64,000 nt of DNA. Source: Apostichopus japonicus. Lineage: Eukaryota; Echinodermata; Holothuroidea; Aspidochirotida; Stichopodidae. The stretch is from contig NC_092579.1 of NCBI RefSeq assembly GCF_037975245.1, forward strand, positions 11,000,678-11,064,677, read 5' to 3'. Below the pieces are notes generated by a model. The model was not told the DNA's origin, ran no database searches, and saw nothing but the letters and a program-made list of their open reading frames with translations. The number at the start of each line of letters is the position of its first letter. The stretch's first letter is position 1. Below, piece after piece: positions 20,428-31,342 of this stretch. Made by a program: the position numbers and the translations under genes.

Positions 20428-23400
20428 TGATCGACACTCGACTTGTCATGTTGCCTCTTTTGCTGTTCCTGTTTTGCTTGAACTCTCTGATATAAATTTG
20501 GGTGGATCAGGTCCATACGAGAACGTAAGGAGCGACCCATTAACAATTGTGACGGAGAGTCTCCTGTCGTGGTTTGAGGGGTTATTCTGTATTTGAAGAG
20601 AAATCGTGAGACTTTGTCCTGTAAGTTTCCATCTCTCATTCTCTTTACCCCTTGTTTGACAGTTTGGACTGCTCGTTCAGCCAGTCCATTTGATGCCGGG
20701 TGATATGGGGCAGTAGTTACATGTCGAATGCCATTCATTTCACAAAACGTTTTAAACTCTGAGCTTGTGAAACATGATCCATTATCACTAACTATAATTT
20801 CAGGTACTCCCAATTGTGAAAAAGTTTTACGCAAATTTTGTATGGTGGATTTGGTAGTTGAGTTATTCATTACATGAACTTCGATCCATTTTGAGTAAGC
20901 ATCAACTATAACCAACAACATGTGTCCCATGAATGGTCCAGCAAAATCTATATGAATTCGGGACCATGGTCGATTGGGTTGTGGCCATGAATGTAATGGT
21001 GCTTTAGGGGGATTAGGTCTGCTTTCTTGACAGACCGGGCATTCTTTCACTAACTTTTCAATTTCACTATCCAAGTTAGGCCACCAAACAAATCCACGGG
21101 CAAAACTTTTCATGCGTGACCCTCCCACATGACAATCATGTAGTTCTTCCAATATTGGTTTACGGAGCAGAGGAGGGATTATCACTCTGTTGCCCCAGAG
21201 CAAACATCCATCCTCTACGGACAATTCATTACGTCTTTGGTAATACGGTTTCAAGGCCTCATTACGTTGCTCTGGCCAAACACATTTTACATAACCCAAT
21301 ATTTTAGATAATGTTGGATCCCGTCGAGTACTTTTGCGTACTTGACTTGATGTTACTGGGCATTGATCAAGAATATTCAGTGCAAGTACTATCTCTGGGG
21401 GTACTGTATTACTCTTAATCGTTTCTGGCAATGGAAGTTGACTCATTGCGTCGGCATTAGCATGTGCATCTGTTGGTTTGAATTTGAGATTGTATTCATA
21501 TATAGCAAGAGTGAGAGCCCAACGCTGAATGCGCGCGGATGCCTGCGGCAGTATTGCGCGGCCCTCATTGAACAAACCAAGCAGCGGCTTGTGATCTGTG
21601 AACAGCGTAAAATGTCGCCCATAAAGATACGAATGAAATTTCTTTACGCCAAACACACATGCTAAACCCTCTTTTTCAATTTGCGCATAATTCTTTTCTG
21701 CGCTTGACAATGTGCGCGAAGCAAACCCAATCGGTTGCTCTGAGCCGTCTTCCATTTTGTGTGCTAACACAGCGCCAATTCCATAGGGGGATGCATCACA
21801 TGACAATATTAATTCTTTTGTAGGATCATAATGACACAATACTTGTGAAGACATGAGTAAGTCTTTAGAGTTCTCAAAGGCAGACTTTTCCGTTTTAGTC
21901 CATCTCCATTGAGTTTTCTTCCTCAACAAATCGTATAGTGGAGCCAAAGTTGTCGACAGTGCCGGTAGGAACTTCCCGTAGTAAGTAAGAAGACCCAAAT
22001 ACGACTGTAGCTCCGTCACGTTACGTGGTGCCGGTGCTTCCTTGATTGCTTTTACCTTTTCTGGCATGGGGTGAAGACCTTTCTCGTCAATCACGTGGCC
22101 TAGGTTTTGTACAGATGGCGTCATGAATGAACATTTCTCTTTTCTGAGCCGAAGACTAGCATTTTCTAGCTTACTGAGGACTTCGTCAAGGATCATCAAG
22201 TGTTCCTCCTCAGTTGCACCCGTTGTGAGGATGTCATCCAGGTATATCACTACATTGGGTATTCCCTGTAAGATACCTTCGATGGTGCGTTGGAATATCC
22301 CGGGGACCGATGATATGCCAAATGGAAGGCGATTATACTGGAAGAGTCCCTTGTGGGTGTTGATGACCACATATTGTTTGGAATCTTCATCCAGTTTCAA
22401 CTGCTGGTAGGCCTGGCTCATGTCCAGTTTCGAAAAAGTCTTTCCGCCAGCCAATGTCGCGAAAAGATCTTCGATCTTAGGGATTGGATATTGATCCAAT
22501 TTAGACGCTTTGTTAACAGTCACCTTATAGTCACCACAAATCCTAATAGATGACTTATCTGCTTTAAGGATGGGTACTATTGGCGCGGCCCAATCTGCGA
22601 ACTGAATTGGCGTTATAATGCCCTCATTTTGCAACCTGTCCAGTTCAGCTTCCACTTTGTTCCTCATTGCGTATGGAACTGATCGCGGTTTGTGAAACTT
22701 TGGATTGACCTGTGAGTCAACATAGATTTTGGCTGTGGTTCCCTTTAACAAACCTAGTCCCTCTTTAAATAATTCACTATGGGCGTTCAGCAAATCTGAC
22801 AGTCGTTCCCTGGTCACTTTATTGACGTAGAAACTATTCCAGTCAAGCCGAATTTTCTGAAGCCAGTCGCGACCAAGAAGACTTGCTCCCTCACCACGAA
22901 TAACGATTAACTGCAACTTGCATTTTTGTTGCTGATATTCGACGGTCACTTCAGTTTCACCTAAAATTTCTACCATGGCTCCGGTATACGTACGAAGAAC
23001 AATATCTGTTTTGTGCCACTTTTTGTTTGGCCAATTAGCCTTGAAAGTTTCCTCTGAAACAATCGACATAGAAGCTCCTGTATCCACTTCCATCCTTACA
23101 CTCTGTCCATCAATCTTTATGTCCACCGCTAATGGTGCTCTACCGTCATTTACGTTGAACAGATCAAATAATTTATCGTTAGCTTGACCAGTGTCTACAT
23201 TGACCTGCTTCACTTTAGATATCTTACTCCTACAAACTTTGGCAATGTGTCCTCTCTTTCCACAATTATGACAGTCCTTTTCTTTGAACCAGCAATCCTT
23301 CTGCTCGTGATTATTGTTTCCACAGCGATAACACTTTTGTTTTGACAACCACTCCTTTCGATTGTGATATTTCTCGGACTGCGAGGTAACTTTCTGACCT

Positions 23401-23993
23401 TTGTGACCTTTAGGGATGTGCATGACCGACTCTTGGGTCAGAGGTGTCGCCAGGGGCTGTTGAAAGGCCTCTTTCAGGTGTTGCGCGTTCCGGGCTGCCG
23501 TTTCTTGGCTAGTGGCTATTTCTAATGCTTTAGCAAATGTGAGTTTAGGTTGAGCCAACAAATTACGTTGGATTCTATCATCGTTAATCCCACAAACTAA
23601 TCGGTCTCTAAGCATATCATTAAGAGTGTTACCATAATTACAGAATTCTGATAACGACTTCAGTTTAGAAACGAAGGTAGCGATTGACTCACCTGATTTT
23701 CGAAATCGGCTGTTGAACTTACAACGTTGAACTGTCTCCGATGGAGCGGGGCTTTGGTGTTTGGTCATAATTTCAACCAACTCTGAGAATGTTTTTTCAC
23801 CTGGTTTTTCCGGGGAAACTAAATTCCTTAACAATTTATAGGAATCGGGTTCCACAATACTGAGAAAGATGGAACGTTTCTTTACTTCATCCGCAATACT
23901 GTTAGCTGCGAAGAAATGTTCAAGGCGCTCAACATACTGGATCCATTCTTCCCTTCCTTCGCGAAACTCCTCTAGCTTCCCAAATAAAGCCAT
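20418..23993 (-). CDS. Gypsy gag-pol polyprotein (1191 aa)
   Basis: Single frame from ATG 23993, 77 nt inside the 5' LTR. Gag about 1-200; two CX2CX4HX4C knuckles (CYRCGNNNHEQKDC and CHNCGKRGHIAKVC) at about 220-256; protease DTGAS near 304; RT with LDMSQAYQQL and the catalytic YLDD at about 584-587; RNase H with SCDASPYGIGAV near 732; integrase zinc module ending CPVCQ near 975; catalytic Asp in HIDFAGPF, Asp in VSDNG, and Glu in SNGLAERAV. All enzymatic motifs are intact, unlike the broken C-terminal tail. It makes the capsid and the enzymes for replication and integration of the element. Only a frame break near residue 1185 keeps it from being full length. Confidence 0.95.
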   Translation of the reverse strand: MALFGKLEEFREGREEWIQYVERLEHFFAANSIADEVKKRSIFLSIVEPDSYKLLRNLVSPEKPGEKTFSELVEIMTKHQSPAPSETVQRCKFNSRFRKSGESIATFVSKLKSLSEFCNYGNTLNDMLRDRLVCGINDDRIQRNLLAQPKLTFAKALEIATSQETAARNAQHLKEAFQQPLATPLTQESVMHIPKGHKGQKVTSQSEKYHNRKEWLSKQKCYRCGNNNHEQKDCWFKEKDCHNCGKRGHIAKVCRSKISKVKQVNVDTGQANDKLFDLFNVNDGRAPLAVDIKIDGQSVRMEVDTGASMSIVSEETFKANWPNKKWHKTDIVLRTYTGAMVEILGETEVTVEYQQQKCKLQLIVIRGEGASLLGRDWLQKIRLDWNSFYVNKVTRERLSDLLNAHSELFKEGLGLLKGTTAKIYVDSQVNPKFHKPRSVPYAMRNKVEAELDRLQNEGIITPIQFADWAAPIVPILKADKSSIRICGDYKVTVNKASKLDQYPIPKIEDLFATLAGGKTFSKLDMSQAYQQLKLDEDSKQYVVINTHKGLFQYNRLPFGISSVPGIFQRTIEGILQGIPNVVIYLDDILTTGATEEEHLMILDEVLSKLENASLRLRKEKCSFMTPSVQNLGHVIDEKGLHPMPEKVKAIKEAPAPRNVTELQSYLGLLTYYGKFLPALSTTLAPLYDLLRKKTQWRWTKTEKSAFENSKDLLMSSQVLCHYDPTKELILSCDASPYGIGAVLAHKMEDGSEQPIGFASRTLSSAEKNYAQIEKEGLACVFGVKKFHSYLYGRHFTLFTDHKPLLGLFNEGRAILPQASARIQRWALTLAIYEYNLKFKPTDAHANADAMSQLPLPETIKSNTVPPEIVLALNILDQCPVTSSQVRKSTRRDPTLSKILGYVKCVWPEQRNEALKPYYQRRNELSVEDGCLLWGNRVIIPPLLRKPILEELHDCHVGGSRMKSFARGFVWWPNLDSEIEKLVKECPVCQESRPNPPKAPLHSWPQPNRPWSRIHIDFAGPFMGHMLLVIVDAYSKWIEVHVMNNSTTKSTIQNLRKTFSQLGVPEIIVSDNGSCFTSSEFKTFCEMNGIRHVTTAPYHPASNGLAERAVQTVKQGVKRMRDGNLQDKVSRFLFKYRITPQTTTGDSPSQLLMGRSLRSRMDLIHPNLYQRVQAKQEQQKRQHDKSSVDHLS

Positions 23994-24070
23994 AAGTAAT
24001 AATGAAAGATGTAGAAGTTGAAGAAAAATATTTCCTGTAGAAAATTAATCCTCGTCGCCACTTTTTGTCC

Positions 24071-24232
24071 TGATCCCGCTTCCGTACAGGGTTAGACAAA
24101 ATAGTAAAACACATTCAATACGCGTAGGTGAGATTATACTTCTCTTCTATTCGGTGGTTCGTGTATAACTGATATGACATAGGTGACCTCGGGGTAGATA
24201 TATCTTAATGGAATATATATACAAGTGACCTT
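24071..24232 (-). repeat. Gypsy 5' LTR
   Basis: Same 162 bp as the left repeat with one evident substitution (ATAGTAAAA for ATAATAAAA). On the minus strand it is followed within 10 nt by GTGGCGACGAGG, a possible primer-binding site. Confidence 0.85.
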
Positions 24233-24339
24233 ATAGAGTATAGAATATATGCCAGTCGTTTAGATAATCTATTACAGTTAGATCCTCCTGCAAGCAGGAA
24301 CTCGCGATTTTATTAATCATTAAAACAGATGCATACATA

Positions 24340-25640
24340 TAGTTAGATGTTCATGACATTAATGAGGCATTGTGCGTTGCTACAAAACTAAAATAGAAGG
24401 GGAAAAAAGAAGAAAAGGTAACAAGTCTTCCATCTGTAAAAGATGTTAATCATGTTTTTGTTGTGATTGCTGCTATATAATCCTCCGTATATGTTGCATG
24501 TTGTATTCAGCCACTACATTGCATTCACAGTCATCTTTACAGAGGGAGAGATCGCATAAACCTAACTTCCTTCCCAACGGAGGGCGGGTACGGGATAGGG
24601 CAGGCAACAGCTTAAACAAAAGATGATAATTGTAGAGGTAAAAGATTACGAACTTAAAGGAGTTCAAACTTCATTGTAGCCGTATTTACCCAACACACAG
24701 TGGGTAAGATTTGGCAATTATGGTAATTGTACTTCATAGGTCTACGAGAGTTGCCTAGCCAATATGAAATTTCATCTGTGCGTAAAGCTCATTATAGGAC
24801 GGCAACCAAGGGTGTTTTCAAGTTACATCCTTAACAAAATCGGCAATGTTGTAAACAACACTCAGGCCCATACACAGAATTGTGAGTGCAGGGAGGGAGA
24901 GGGGGGTGGGGTTGGGATGGAAAGTTATCGATTTGTGTCCTGGGGAGGGTCTTCTTAAATCTGTGACCTATCTGTGATGAGTTCCAAAATATTCTGTTTG
25001 CTTATAACAACCCTGAGGTAGCTGGAAGATACTTCCCTGGCCTTGAAAATGTCATCACTGCCCCAACCCTCTCCGTATGGGCCTGACACCTGTTTCTTGA
25101 CTTTTATTACCACTTTTTTACTTGTTTACACTTCTTTATTTTTCTCACTCTCAACAAGGTGGAGGAGCCACCCCCCCCGTTGTGCCCCCCTTGTGATGGC
25201 CATGCGTGAATCAAATATTCATATGTATATAGACAAATGGCATTCCAGGCAATTCCAGTGATAAAGGGTCGTTTTTTTCTAAATATGACATTTTTCTTAA
25301 TGGACAAAACGTAGTTCAAATTAGAAAAGATATATTAGAAAGATATCCTCTTCAAAAGAGCTGCAACCGTACAAGAAACAACAGCAAACCCCAAAAAGGG
25401 AAAGAAAAATAAAGCAAATAGGACAGAGCAGGTTGAAATATGCTAGAGTCTTTGTCTCATCATGTTTCTCATACTTTAAAATACGTCATTCTTGTAGAGA
25501 TAAGTTTTTTCAAAGAAATTTGATCAAGTAAAAATCAAAACATGAAATTGGATGATAGTCACAAACATAATATTCTGAATCTATATCAGACTGGGCAAAG
25601 AGTGAAACAATGATTATACATGAAAATCTGAGGTTGTAAG
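24340..25640 (+). repeat. Long dispersed repeat, copy 1
   Basis: Aligns, inverted, with 46730-47990: GTTGTGCGTTGCT-type start, GGAGGGCGGGTACGGGATAGG, TTTCATCYGTGCGTAAAGCTCATTATAGGACGG, CCGTATGGGCCTGACACC, and TGATAGTCAC...GATTATACATG at the end. Contains G-rich and C-rich runs (24889-24912, 25171-25182). No transposase recognised. With 19550-19800 it formed one repeat before the Gypsy insertion. Confidence 0.8.
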
Positions 25641-25790
25641 AGCATCTATCTTCCAAAAATCTGACTGGTATCCTTCACGTTGTTTTGTAAACTTCCCCTA
25701 TTTTACCCAACCGTTGCTGGCCTAGACAACATAAAATTGCTCACAGGCCTAGCCAGGTTTGTTCAAGTTTTCCCATAATCACAGTGGCAT

Positions 25791-25912
25791 AGCCAGGACT
25801 TTTTCAGTGGGGTGGGGGGGGCTGGGGGGCTTGACCTTTTCCTGCGAGGGCGTCTTATGTCTTTCTAAGCGGAGCGCCACCATGGGTTGGCGCGTAGCGT
25901 ACCAAAATTATT
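25791..25912 (+). repeat. hAT-family terminus fragment
   Basis: CAGTGGCATAGCCAGG end followed by G-runs and TAAGCGGAGCGCCACCA, which is the reverse complement of sequences at 33875-33895 and 34200-34220 in the hAT elements further right. Confidence 0.6.
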
Positions 25913-26249
25913 TTAGCTAAAAAGGCCTCATAGATCGTTGGAAATGACACTTCCCACTGCTCTAAAGTTTTCTCAACATCCTTTATTTTGATATTCCATG
26001 TCTTGATATGGTCATCAAATAGTTTAGTGAAATAGAAAAAAAACAGTCTGGTAAGTTACTTTGAAATGTCATGACATATCTTTTGTGAGTTTGACACCGG
26101 CATTGACATTTTTCGACAAATCTGCAAATTGCGCGTGGAAATTAAGGAAAGATTGACTGGGCTTTCAGCCAAGTAACATACTGAAATGACCGAATTATTT
26201 GTCAAACCATGGAGGTGGTCAAACTGACATCAATGATTGCGTCTAAAAT
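25913..26249. other. No gene seen
   Basis: AT-rich, no recognised feature. Confidence 0.4.
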
Positions 26250-26440
26250 ATTATCAGGGTGATAGACTGATTGGCCGGTAGTTCTCAGCGATAGTATTGT
26301 CTCCTTTCTTGAAAATTTGTTTTTTTAGCGGTTTTAAGAGCCTCAGGGTACGTTCCAGAAGTGAAAACACGATTGAAAATGTAACAGAGTATCGAAGCAA
26401 TGACGCGAGCAATGATGTGAGAAACCTGTATGTCAGCATT
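26250..26440 (-). pseudogene. LINE reverse transcriptase fragment, frameshifted
   Basis: Minus-strand translation gives IFNRVFTSGTYPEALKTAK in one frame and then IFKKGDNTIAENYRPISL in the next, the hallmark start of the RT domain in L2/CR1-type LINEs (thumb-proximal GxxPxxxK...FKKGD...NYRPISL). A 1-nt indel separates them. About 190 bp only. Probably the same LINE group as the fragments at 1-480 and 55917-57120. Confidence 0.8.
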
Positions 26441-26532
26441 TTTTACCTTTTAACATCTTATTGGCATTCCAGTACCTGGAAACCACCTTTCTATAAGGGT
26501 ATAGTATAGCTCACTAGCTTGTTTGATCAGTT

Positions 26533-26634
26533 AATGCGCACTGGTTACAAGATCCTGATTGGCTGTTTGTATATATGTTAGGGATTAGGGTTAGTGTTAA
26601 CCAATTAGGGAAATTCTTGTAAACCAGTGCGCAT
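26533..26634. mobile_element. 102-bp MITE/hairpin
   Basis: Terminal inverted repeat ATGCGCACTGGTTACAAGA with TCTTGTAAACCAGTGCGCAT at the other end; CTGATTGG and CCAATTAG pair further in. Confidence 0.75.
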
Positions 26635-28139
26635 CGACCCTGTTTTATGCTGTGGAGACACTATTGTACATAACATGATAGTGTTGCTGTGATGTTAAAC
26701 CCAACTAAGCGACCAACCATAAGAAAGGATAGGATATGTAAGGCTGATAATTAGTTAAAGCAGCATTTTGTGTTGAGTCGCCGTTTTCCTCAATTTTTCC
26801 GTGTCTATCAAGTTTTTATCATAATACAATCACAAAAGACAAAAGTAAGACTTTCTCATACTTTTTTCCCCACAGCGAACGTTAATTAGCAAGTAATTAA
26901 GACTTTTATATGATTCTGAGAAAGTGTCTCCCTGACACATCAAATCATTTAGTATTTATCACATGCAGCTCTACAAAACCGCCTATTCAAATTCATCCAA
27001 TCAGTGAAGAGATGTTTATGTATGACTTGGCGCTAAAAATAGACTCATTCATTGGCATGGTAATCCCTTGCTGCAAAGCACTACTTAAATCTCCACATGG
27101 CCTAGCCAATTTGCCTTATTGCATTTCCTTGAGAGACGTTACTTTCCTCTCCTGAAATACGTTATTTTCTCCCATGCTGTTAGAGGAGGAAACTAAGGTT
27201 TTTCAAGAGAAGAAACTAATGGGTCCGGAAACTAACGGCCCCCATTGCGCTACACTCATACTAGCTACATTGCTAATGTTATTCAGGCCTAACCAGTGTA
27301 AGTCACACACTATTAGGTCTGATTGTACTACAGTAACTAGCCTATGTAACACCGAGTCGAGTGATACAATATCGTTCTCGCGAATGTTACGTACCGATCA
27401 GGTTCTTCTGGTTCCATGACTTTCTCTCTTATGTATCCTTGCTGTTTTATTTTCACGGAGCGACAAATTATCTTGGGTTTTTAGGGCAATGTATGCAATG
27501 AGATATGGCGTAACTGTCCCTTCGCGCAGTACGTACATGTATCTCCTCAGCTGATTTTTGTTTACTGTTTACCTTGCTATTCAAAGTACCTTGTTCGTTA
27601 TACATATTCACAAGGTTCCTATAAGTGGGAGGAGTCTATCGTAGTCAAAGATTCAAAATACGAAAATCAGAAAATGTCATATTTTTTGCACTTTTCGGGA
27701 ATAGTTTGAGTTGAAACTTTACAGTTAGCTTAGTTTACGTCATTGGTATAGTATCCTAGTATTGGAAAATCTCGAGAATCAACGCAAATTGCTGCTCTCA
27801 TCAAGTCAATGTGAGTATGCCTTGACAAGTTTGATCCTCCTGTTGTTATGTGCTGCTGTGAACTTGTCAACAAACTCATCCATGTTCAGCGTGTACCATT
27901 GTGACGTCACCGTCCATTTAAAAAAGAGAAACAAAAGCAAAGTTTGCCCGAACAGTGGAACACACAGATTCAGTAATAAACATTATGTGTGTTGTAGTCT
28001 TGTAGAGCAGGAATTATATAATTCCACGGTCGTTAACATGCGTTTTCAGCACAGTGCGACTACTGTAGATGTCTTCTCGGCCTATGCGCTATGTCACGTC
28101 AGGTTTTTCAGCAACTAGCCTACTGCGGGTCCGCGATTG
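26635..28139. other. No assigned gene; 118-codon frame
   Basis: Mostly unremarkable AT-rich sequence. The plus-strand frame 27762-28118 starts with an ATG and a hydrophobic segment (LTSLILLLLCAAVNL), which could be a membrane segment, but no family, splice context or conservation can be claimed. Confidence 0.3.
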
Positions 28140-28249
28140 AAGGGTCGTTCATGAGTGGTTATCATTGAGATTCGAGACCATTCAGACCAATGATATATTT
28201 TTCGACACACAAATCCAAGTGGGAGGGCGACTGGGGGTGACAAGCTTTC

Positions 28250-29161
28250 ATGGGGGCTTTTACGCAGGCTAATTGGAAAGAGACAGAAGCCTGGCTGGAA
28301 GCTAAAGGACAACGGCTCAGCTCCAACTGGACCACCTTCCACCCACGTCGCCGACTCCAGCACCAGACCAGGCTACTCCGCGGTCCAAGACAAACCTCCA
28401 ATGACACGCCGCAAACCCCTCGGACAACCGATCCGGAGACAGCTTCGAGACGGGGAATAGCTCGAACCCTAAGGCTAAGGTCAAGTCTAAGACCTATAAC
28501 AGAGCCAAAGGGAAGGCACCGAAAGCCAGTTCGGTTGCTAAGGGTAGGGCCGCTCCCACTGCGGGAGCCTCTGTTGTGCCCTCTGACCCCCAAGACCAGA
28601 CACACAGGTCTGCGTCAGTTCCAAAGGAACCTGGGACACGTAGCCGCTCGCTGGTGCTTCGCCCTTTACCAATCCCCGATGAGTCTTCGGCGAACTCGGA
28701 CACAGGTTTTAGGAGAACCCCCGACTGCTACATGCGGAAAAGAAACGTTGTAGGTCTGCGGAGGCACCGCCCCCGCCTACAGGACCTCTCTCTGCCAATA
28801 GTGCGTGGCTGCTCTCGCAGCTCACATCGGTACTATCGCCGCTAGTCCAACATCAGACCAGGCGACGGCACAGCCGGTTCCAGAACAGGTGGGATCAATA
28901 GTGGCCGGCAACACGGGAGTACCCCATCCAATAGGCACCGTGCCTCCTCGGGTCCAGAAGAACCTCTCCTCTATCGTTCCGGAGCCCGATGCCTCTGAAG
29001 CGTTTTCAGAACTCGTAGCCCGCCTCGAAGACTTCGAGGGTGATCGGTTTCCGGAAACGGAATCAGAAGAGGAGGTGGAACCGGGGGGGTACCTCATCGC
29101 GAAAGCCGCGGAAATCTTTAAACAACTGTTGGGGTTCGAGGACTCCCCAGTGGGACCCTAG
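28250..29161 (+). pseudogene. DIRS gag-like region, frame-disrupted
   Basis: GC-rich coding-like sequence in several frames. A Lys/Ser/Ala-rich basic stretch (about 28470-28600) is followed by Pro/Ser/Arg-rich sequence, then from 28805 an acidic frame ending LEDFEGDRFPETESEEEVE and a stop at 29161. Position directly upstream of the RT remains and base composition fit the gag-like first ORF of DIRS elements, but gag is poorly conserved and identification rests on context. Confidence 0.6.
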
Positions 29162-29449
29162 GCCCCAAAGTCATCGTCAAAACTGCGTTTGACTAACAAA
29201 ACGCCAGAGGACGATTTCACCTTCTCCCGCTTCTCCCGTCCAGATACTCGCAGGGCTGAGAGGCAATCACACCCTTACCGATGCCCAGATCAATCAAGAC
29301 CCCAAGGGGTAGGGCGCAACGACCCACTTACTGGAAGCTGGGCAGCTGCAACGCCGCCATATTCTACAGGGGCGGGAGGCCAGACAGGGCACCATCGGGG
29401 GCAGAGGTACGGCCGACTCTCTCGTAACGAGAGACCGCGACCGCATCGG

Positions 29450-30243
29450 GATGACCAACCACCTTGGTCGCCGTTCGGCGCCCCAAGGCCCTAGGGGTGC
29501 CCACCCTACCACAGTTACAGTGTACCCGGCGGTAGGAGGGAGGCTCCAGTTATACCAGAACGTCTGGGAAGAGATGGGCCCAGGTCCGTGGGTGATTATG
29601 AGGGGATACCCCATCGAGTTCTCTCGGACTCCCCGGAGGGGAGAGGCGGAAAGGACACCCCAGTACCCACCGACAAGGGCCAGAGATCCGCCCTCGAAAG
29701 CGAGCTCCTTGCGCTATTGACAAAGTGGGCAATAGTGGAGGCGACGGAAGGGGAGGGACCACTCTTCCGCTCGTCCTTCTTGCTAACACCAAAAAAGGAC
29801 GGGTCATGGGTCATGGCGACCAATTCTCAACATAAAACCGTTGCAGGGACGGAGAACGTAACGGCAGACGCCCTGTCCAGGGGGGCCCAGACCCCAACGG
29901 AGCGTCCCTACAGGAAGTCACCTGCCGGAACTTGTTCAGCCTGTCCGGGACTCCGAACATCCACTTGTTCGCTTCGGCGACCAACGCCAAGCTCCCAGTG
30001 TTTTTGCACACAGACCTTCCACCCAAGAGCGTGGGCGCCGGCGGGTTCTCGATCAGCGGGGAGGGGATGGAGGCGTATGCCTTCCCCCCTCTGCCTCATA
30101 CACAAAGTGCCGCTCAAACTGAACCTATCCCGGACAAGACTACTACTAATCGCGCCCTACTGGCCGAGAAGACTGTGGTTCCAATTCTTCTAGATCTTCT
30201 AGCAGGAACCCCTGAGTCAGTCTACTTCACCTATGGTCCCTGA
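29450..30243 (+). pseudogene. DIRS reverse transcriptase/RNase H region with large internal deletion
   Basis: In the frame starting at 29588, ALESELLALLTKWAIVEAT and SSFLLTPKKDGSW are the N-terminal landmarks of DIRS-type RT (LL.KGAIE.V...S..FLV.KKDG.W). Within about 20 residues the sequence passes to GTENVTADALSRG, the conserved end of RNase H. The RT palm and nearly all of RNase H, several hundred residues, are missing at about 29810-29850. A frameshift then puts the following segment (GTPNIHLFASATNAKLPVF, then AYAFPPL), typical of DIRS pol downstream of RNase H, in the frame at 29932-30243. The copy cannot make an active RT. Confidence 0.85.
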
Positions 30244-31230
30244 ACCTGACTGCGTGGCCGTTGTCCAGGCTCGGTTAAGAGCGAGCGGCTTTTCTCCAGA
30301 CGCTGCCGCCATGGCAGCGTCAGCCAGGCGGCCAAGTACCGTCCACACTTACGATTCCCGACTGGCACGATTCTTCGAATGGCGTTCCCATTTACAGATC
30401 CGTCTGGATACTACCTCTTCGGCACAACTAGCGGACTTTTTCATGCTCCTCTTCGAGGAGGGTAAACAACCGAACACCATTCGAAATTACAGATCGGCTA
30501 TCGCGGCGATCGACTTAGGATTCTCAGATGGTTCATCGGTAGGCACCTGCCCTCGGCAATCGGCCCTTCTCAAGGGTATGGCCAACCGCAGGCCCATGCG
30601 TCGTAAACTCCCACCAGCTTGGAGCTTGGAGCCCGCCCACCTTTTGAACCAATGGCCTCATCCCTCCTCTAGGACCTCACCATCAAGACACTATTCTTGG
30701 TGGCCTCTGCCAGGAGGAGGAGTTGCCTGCACGCATTGTCCACAGCGAAAGGACACATCCGTTTTGACAGCGAAGGCGTGCGTCTGGTTCCGGACCCAGG
30801 TTCCTCGCTAAGAACCAGATGCTCGCCTTCATACCAGGGGACATCTTCCTCCCGAAGCTGTCCCTGGCCTCCGGCACTGCGGAGGACAAACTGTGGTGCC
30901 CGGTGAGGGCACTCAAATGGTATTTACATAGGACAAAAGACCTGAGATAATCACAGGCCCTCTTCATACTACCCACGAGCCCTCACTCGGCTGCCTCAAA
31001 AGACACAATCAGCAGTCAGGGCCCACGACATTCGGGGCCAGGCGGCGTCAAAGGCCCTGTTCCATGGAGTCCCGGTGGATGATATCCTCCGGGCCGCCTC
31101 ATGGAAAACCCTCTCGACGTTCGTCGCGTCCTACCTAACGGACACGGTCGATTCAGAGTTGACGTTCGGCCGTGCGGTGTTGGGGGTTCCTGCGGACAGG
31201 TCCCGTCTGTTGGGCCTCCCACCATCGTAG
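30233..31230 (+). pseudogene. DIRS tyrosine recombinase, frameshifted
   Basis: N-terminal core-binding part is open from 30233 to about 30640 (STVHTYDSRLARFFEWRS, then QPNTIRNYRSAIAAID). Frame changes near 30650 and 30810 interrupt the catalytic domain (segments SARRRSCLHALSTAKGHI and KLSLASGTAEDKLWCPVRAL are still readable, with a stop near 30946). The C-terminal motif AHDIRGQAAS (HxxR) and the probable nucleophile Tyr in TFVASYL are intact near 31018-31140, with a stop at 31230. DIRS elements integrate by this recombinase instead of a DDE integrase. The combination with inverted repeats and the internal complementary region makes identification firm. Confidence 0.9.
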
Positions 31231-31241
31231 CAGTGCCACTC

Positions 31242-31342
31242 TGTGCGTTAGTGTTGTAGGAGACAGGTAAGAGAGGAGTGAAGTAAATACCCCAAAACTC
31301 ACTGGTTTGGGTATTTACGAATGACGATACTTACCTGTCTCC
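31242..31342 (+). repeat. DIRS internal complementary region
   Basis: 31242-31289 is the inverse of the left terminus (11326-11373) and 31291-31342 the inverse of the right terminus (about 31927-31975), fused head to head at GTAAATACCCC. This structure templates completion of the ends through a circular intermediate. Confidence 0.88.

Larger units (their letters stand above)
19806..24232 (-). mobile_element. Mag-like Gypsy LTR retrotransposon, nearly intact
   Basis: 4.4 kb on the minus strand, bounded by 162-bp direct repeats (19806-19967 and 24071-24232) differing at about one position, so the insertion is young. One long gag-pol frame with order protease, RT, RNase H, integrase (Gypsy order), plus a C-terminal tail in a shifted frame. 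Two zinc knuckles and short LTRs suit the Mag lineage found in sea urchin SURL elements; that assignment is by recall. No clean target duplication is evident next to the 162-bp repeats, so the LTR boundary may be slightly misplaced. Confidence 0.93.

Noticed and set aside
27762-28118. 118-codon frame as a membrane protein gene
   Set aside because: One hydrophobic stretch only, no homology recalled and no splice or promoter context.
28400-28860. CRISPR array or prokaryotic operon in the GC-rich region
   Set aside because: No regular repeat-spacer structure; the region is a DIRS retrotransposon in an intron-bearing genome.
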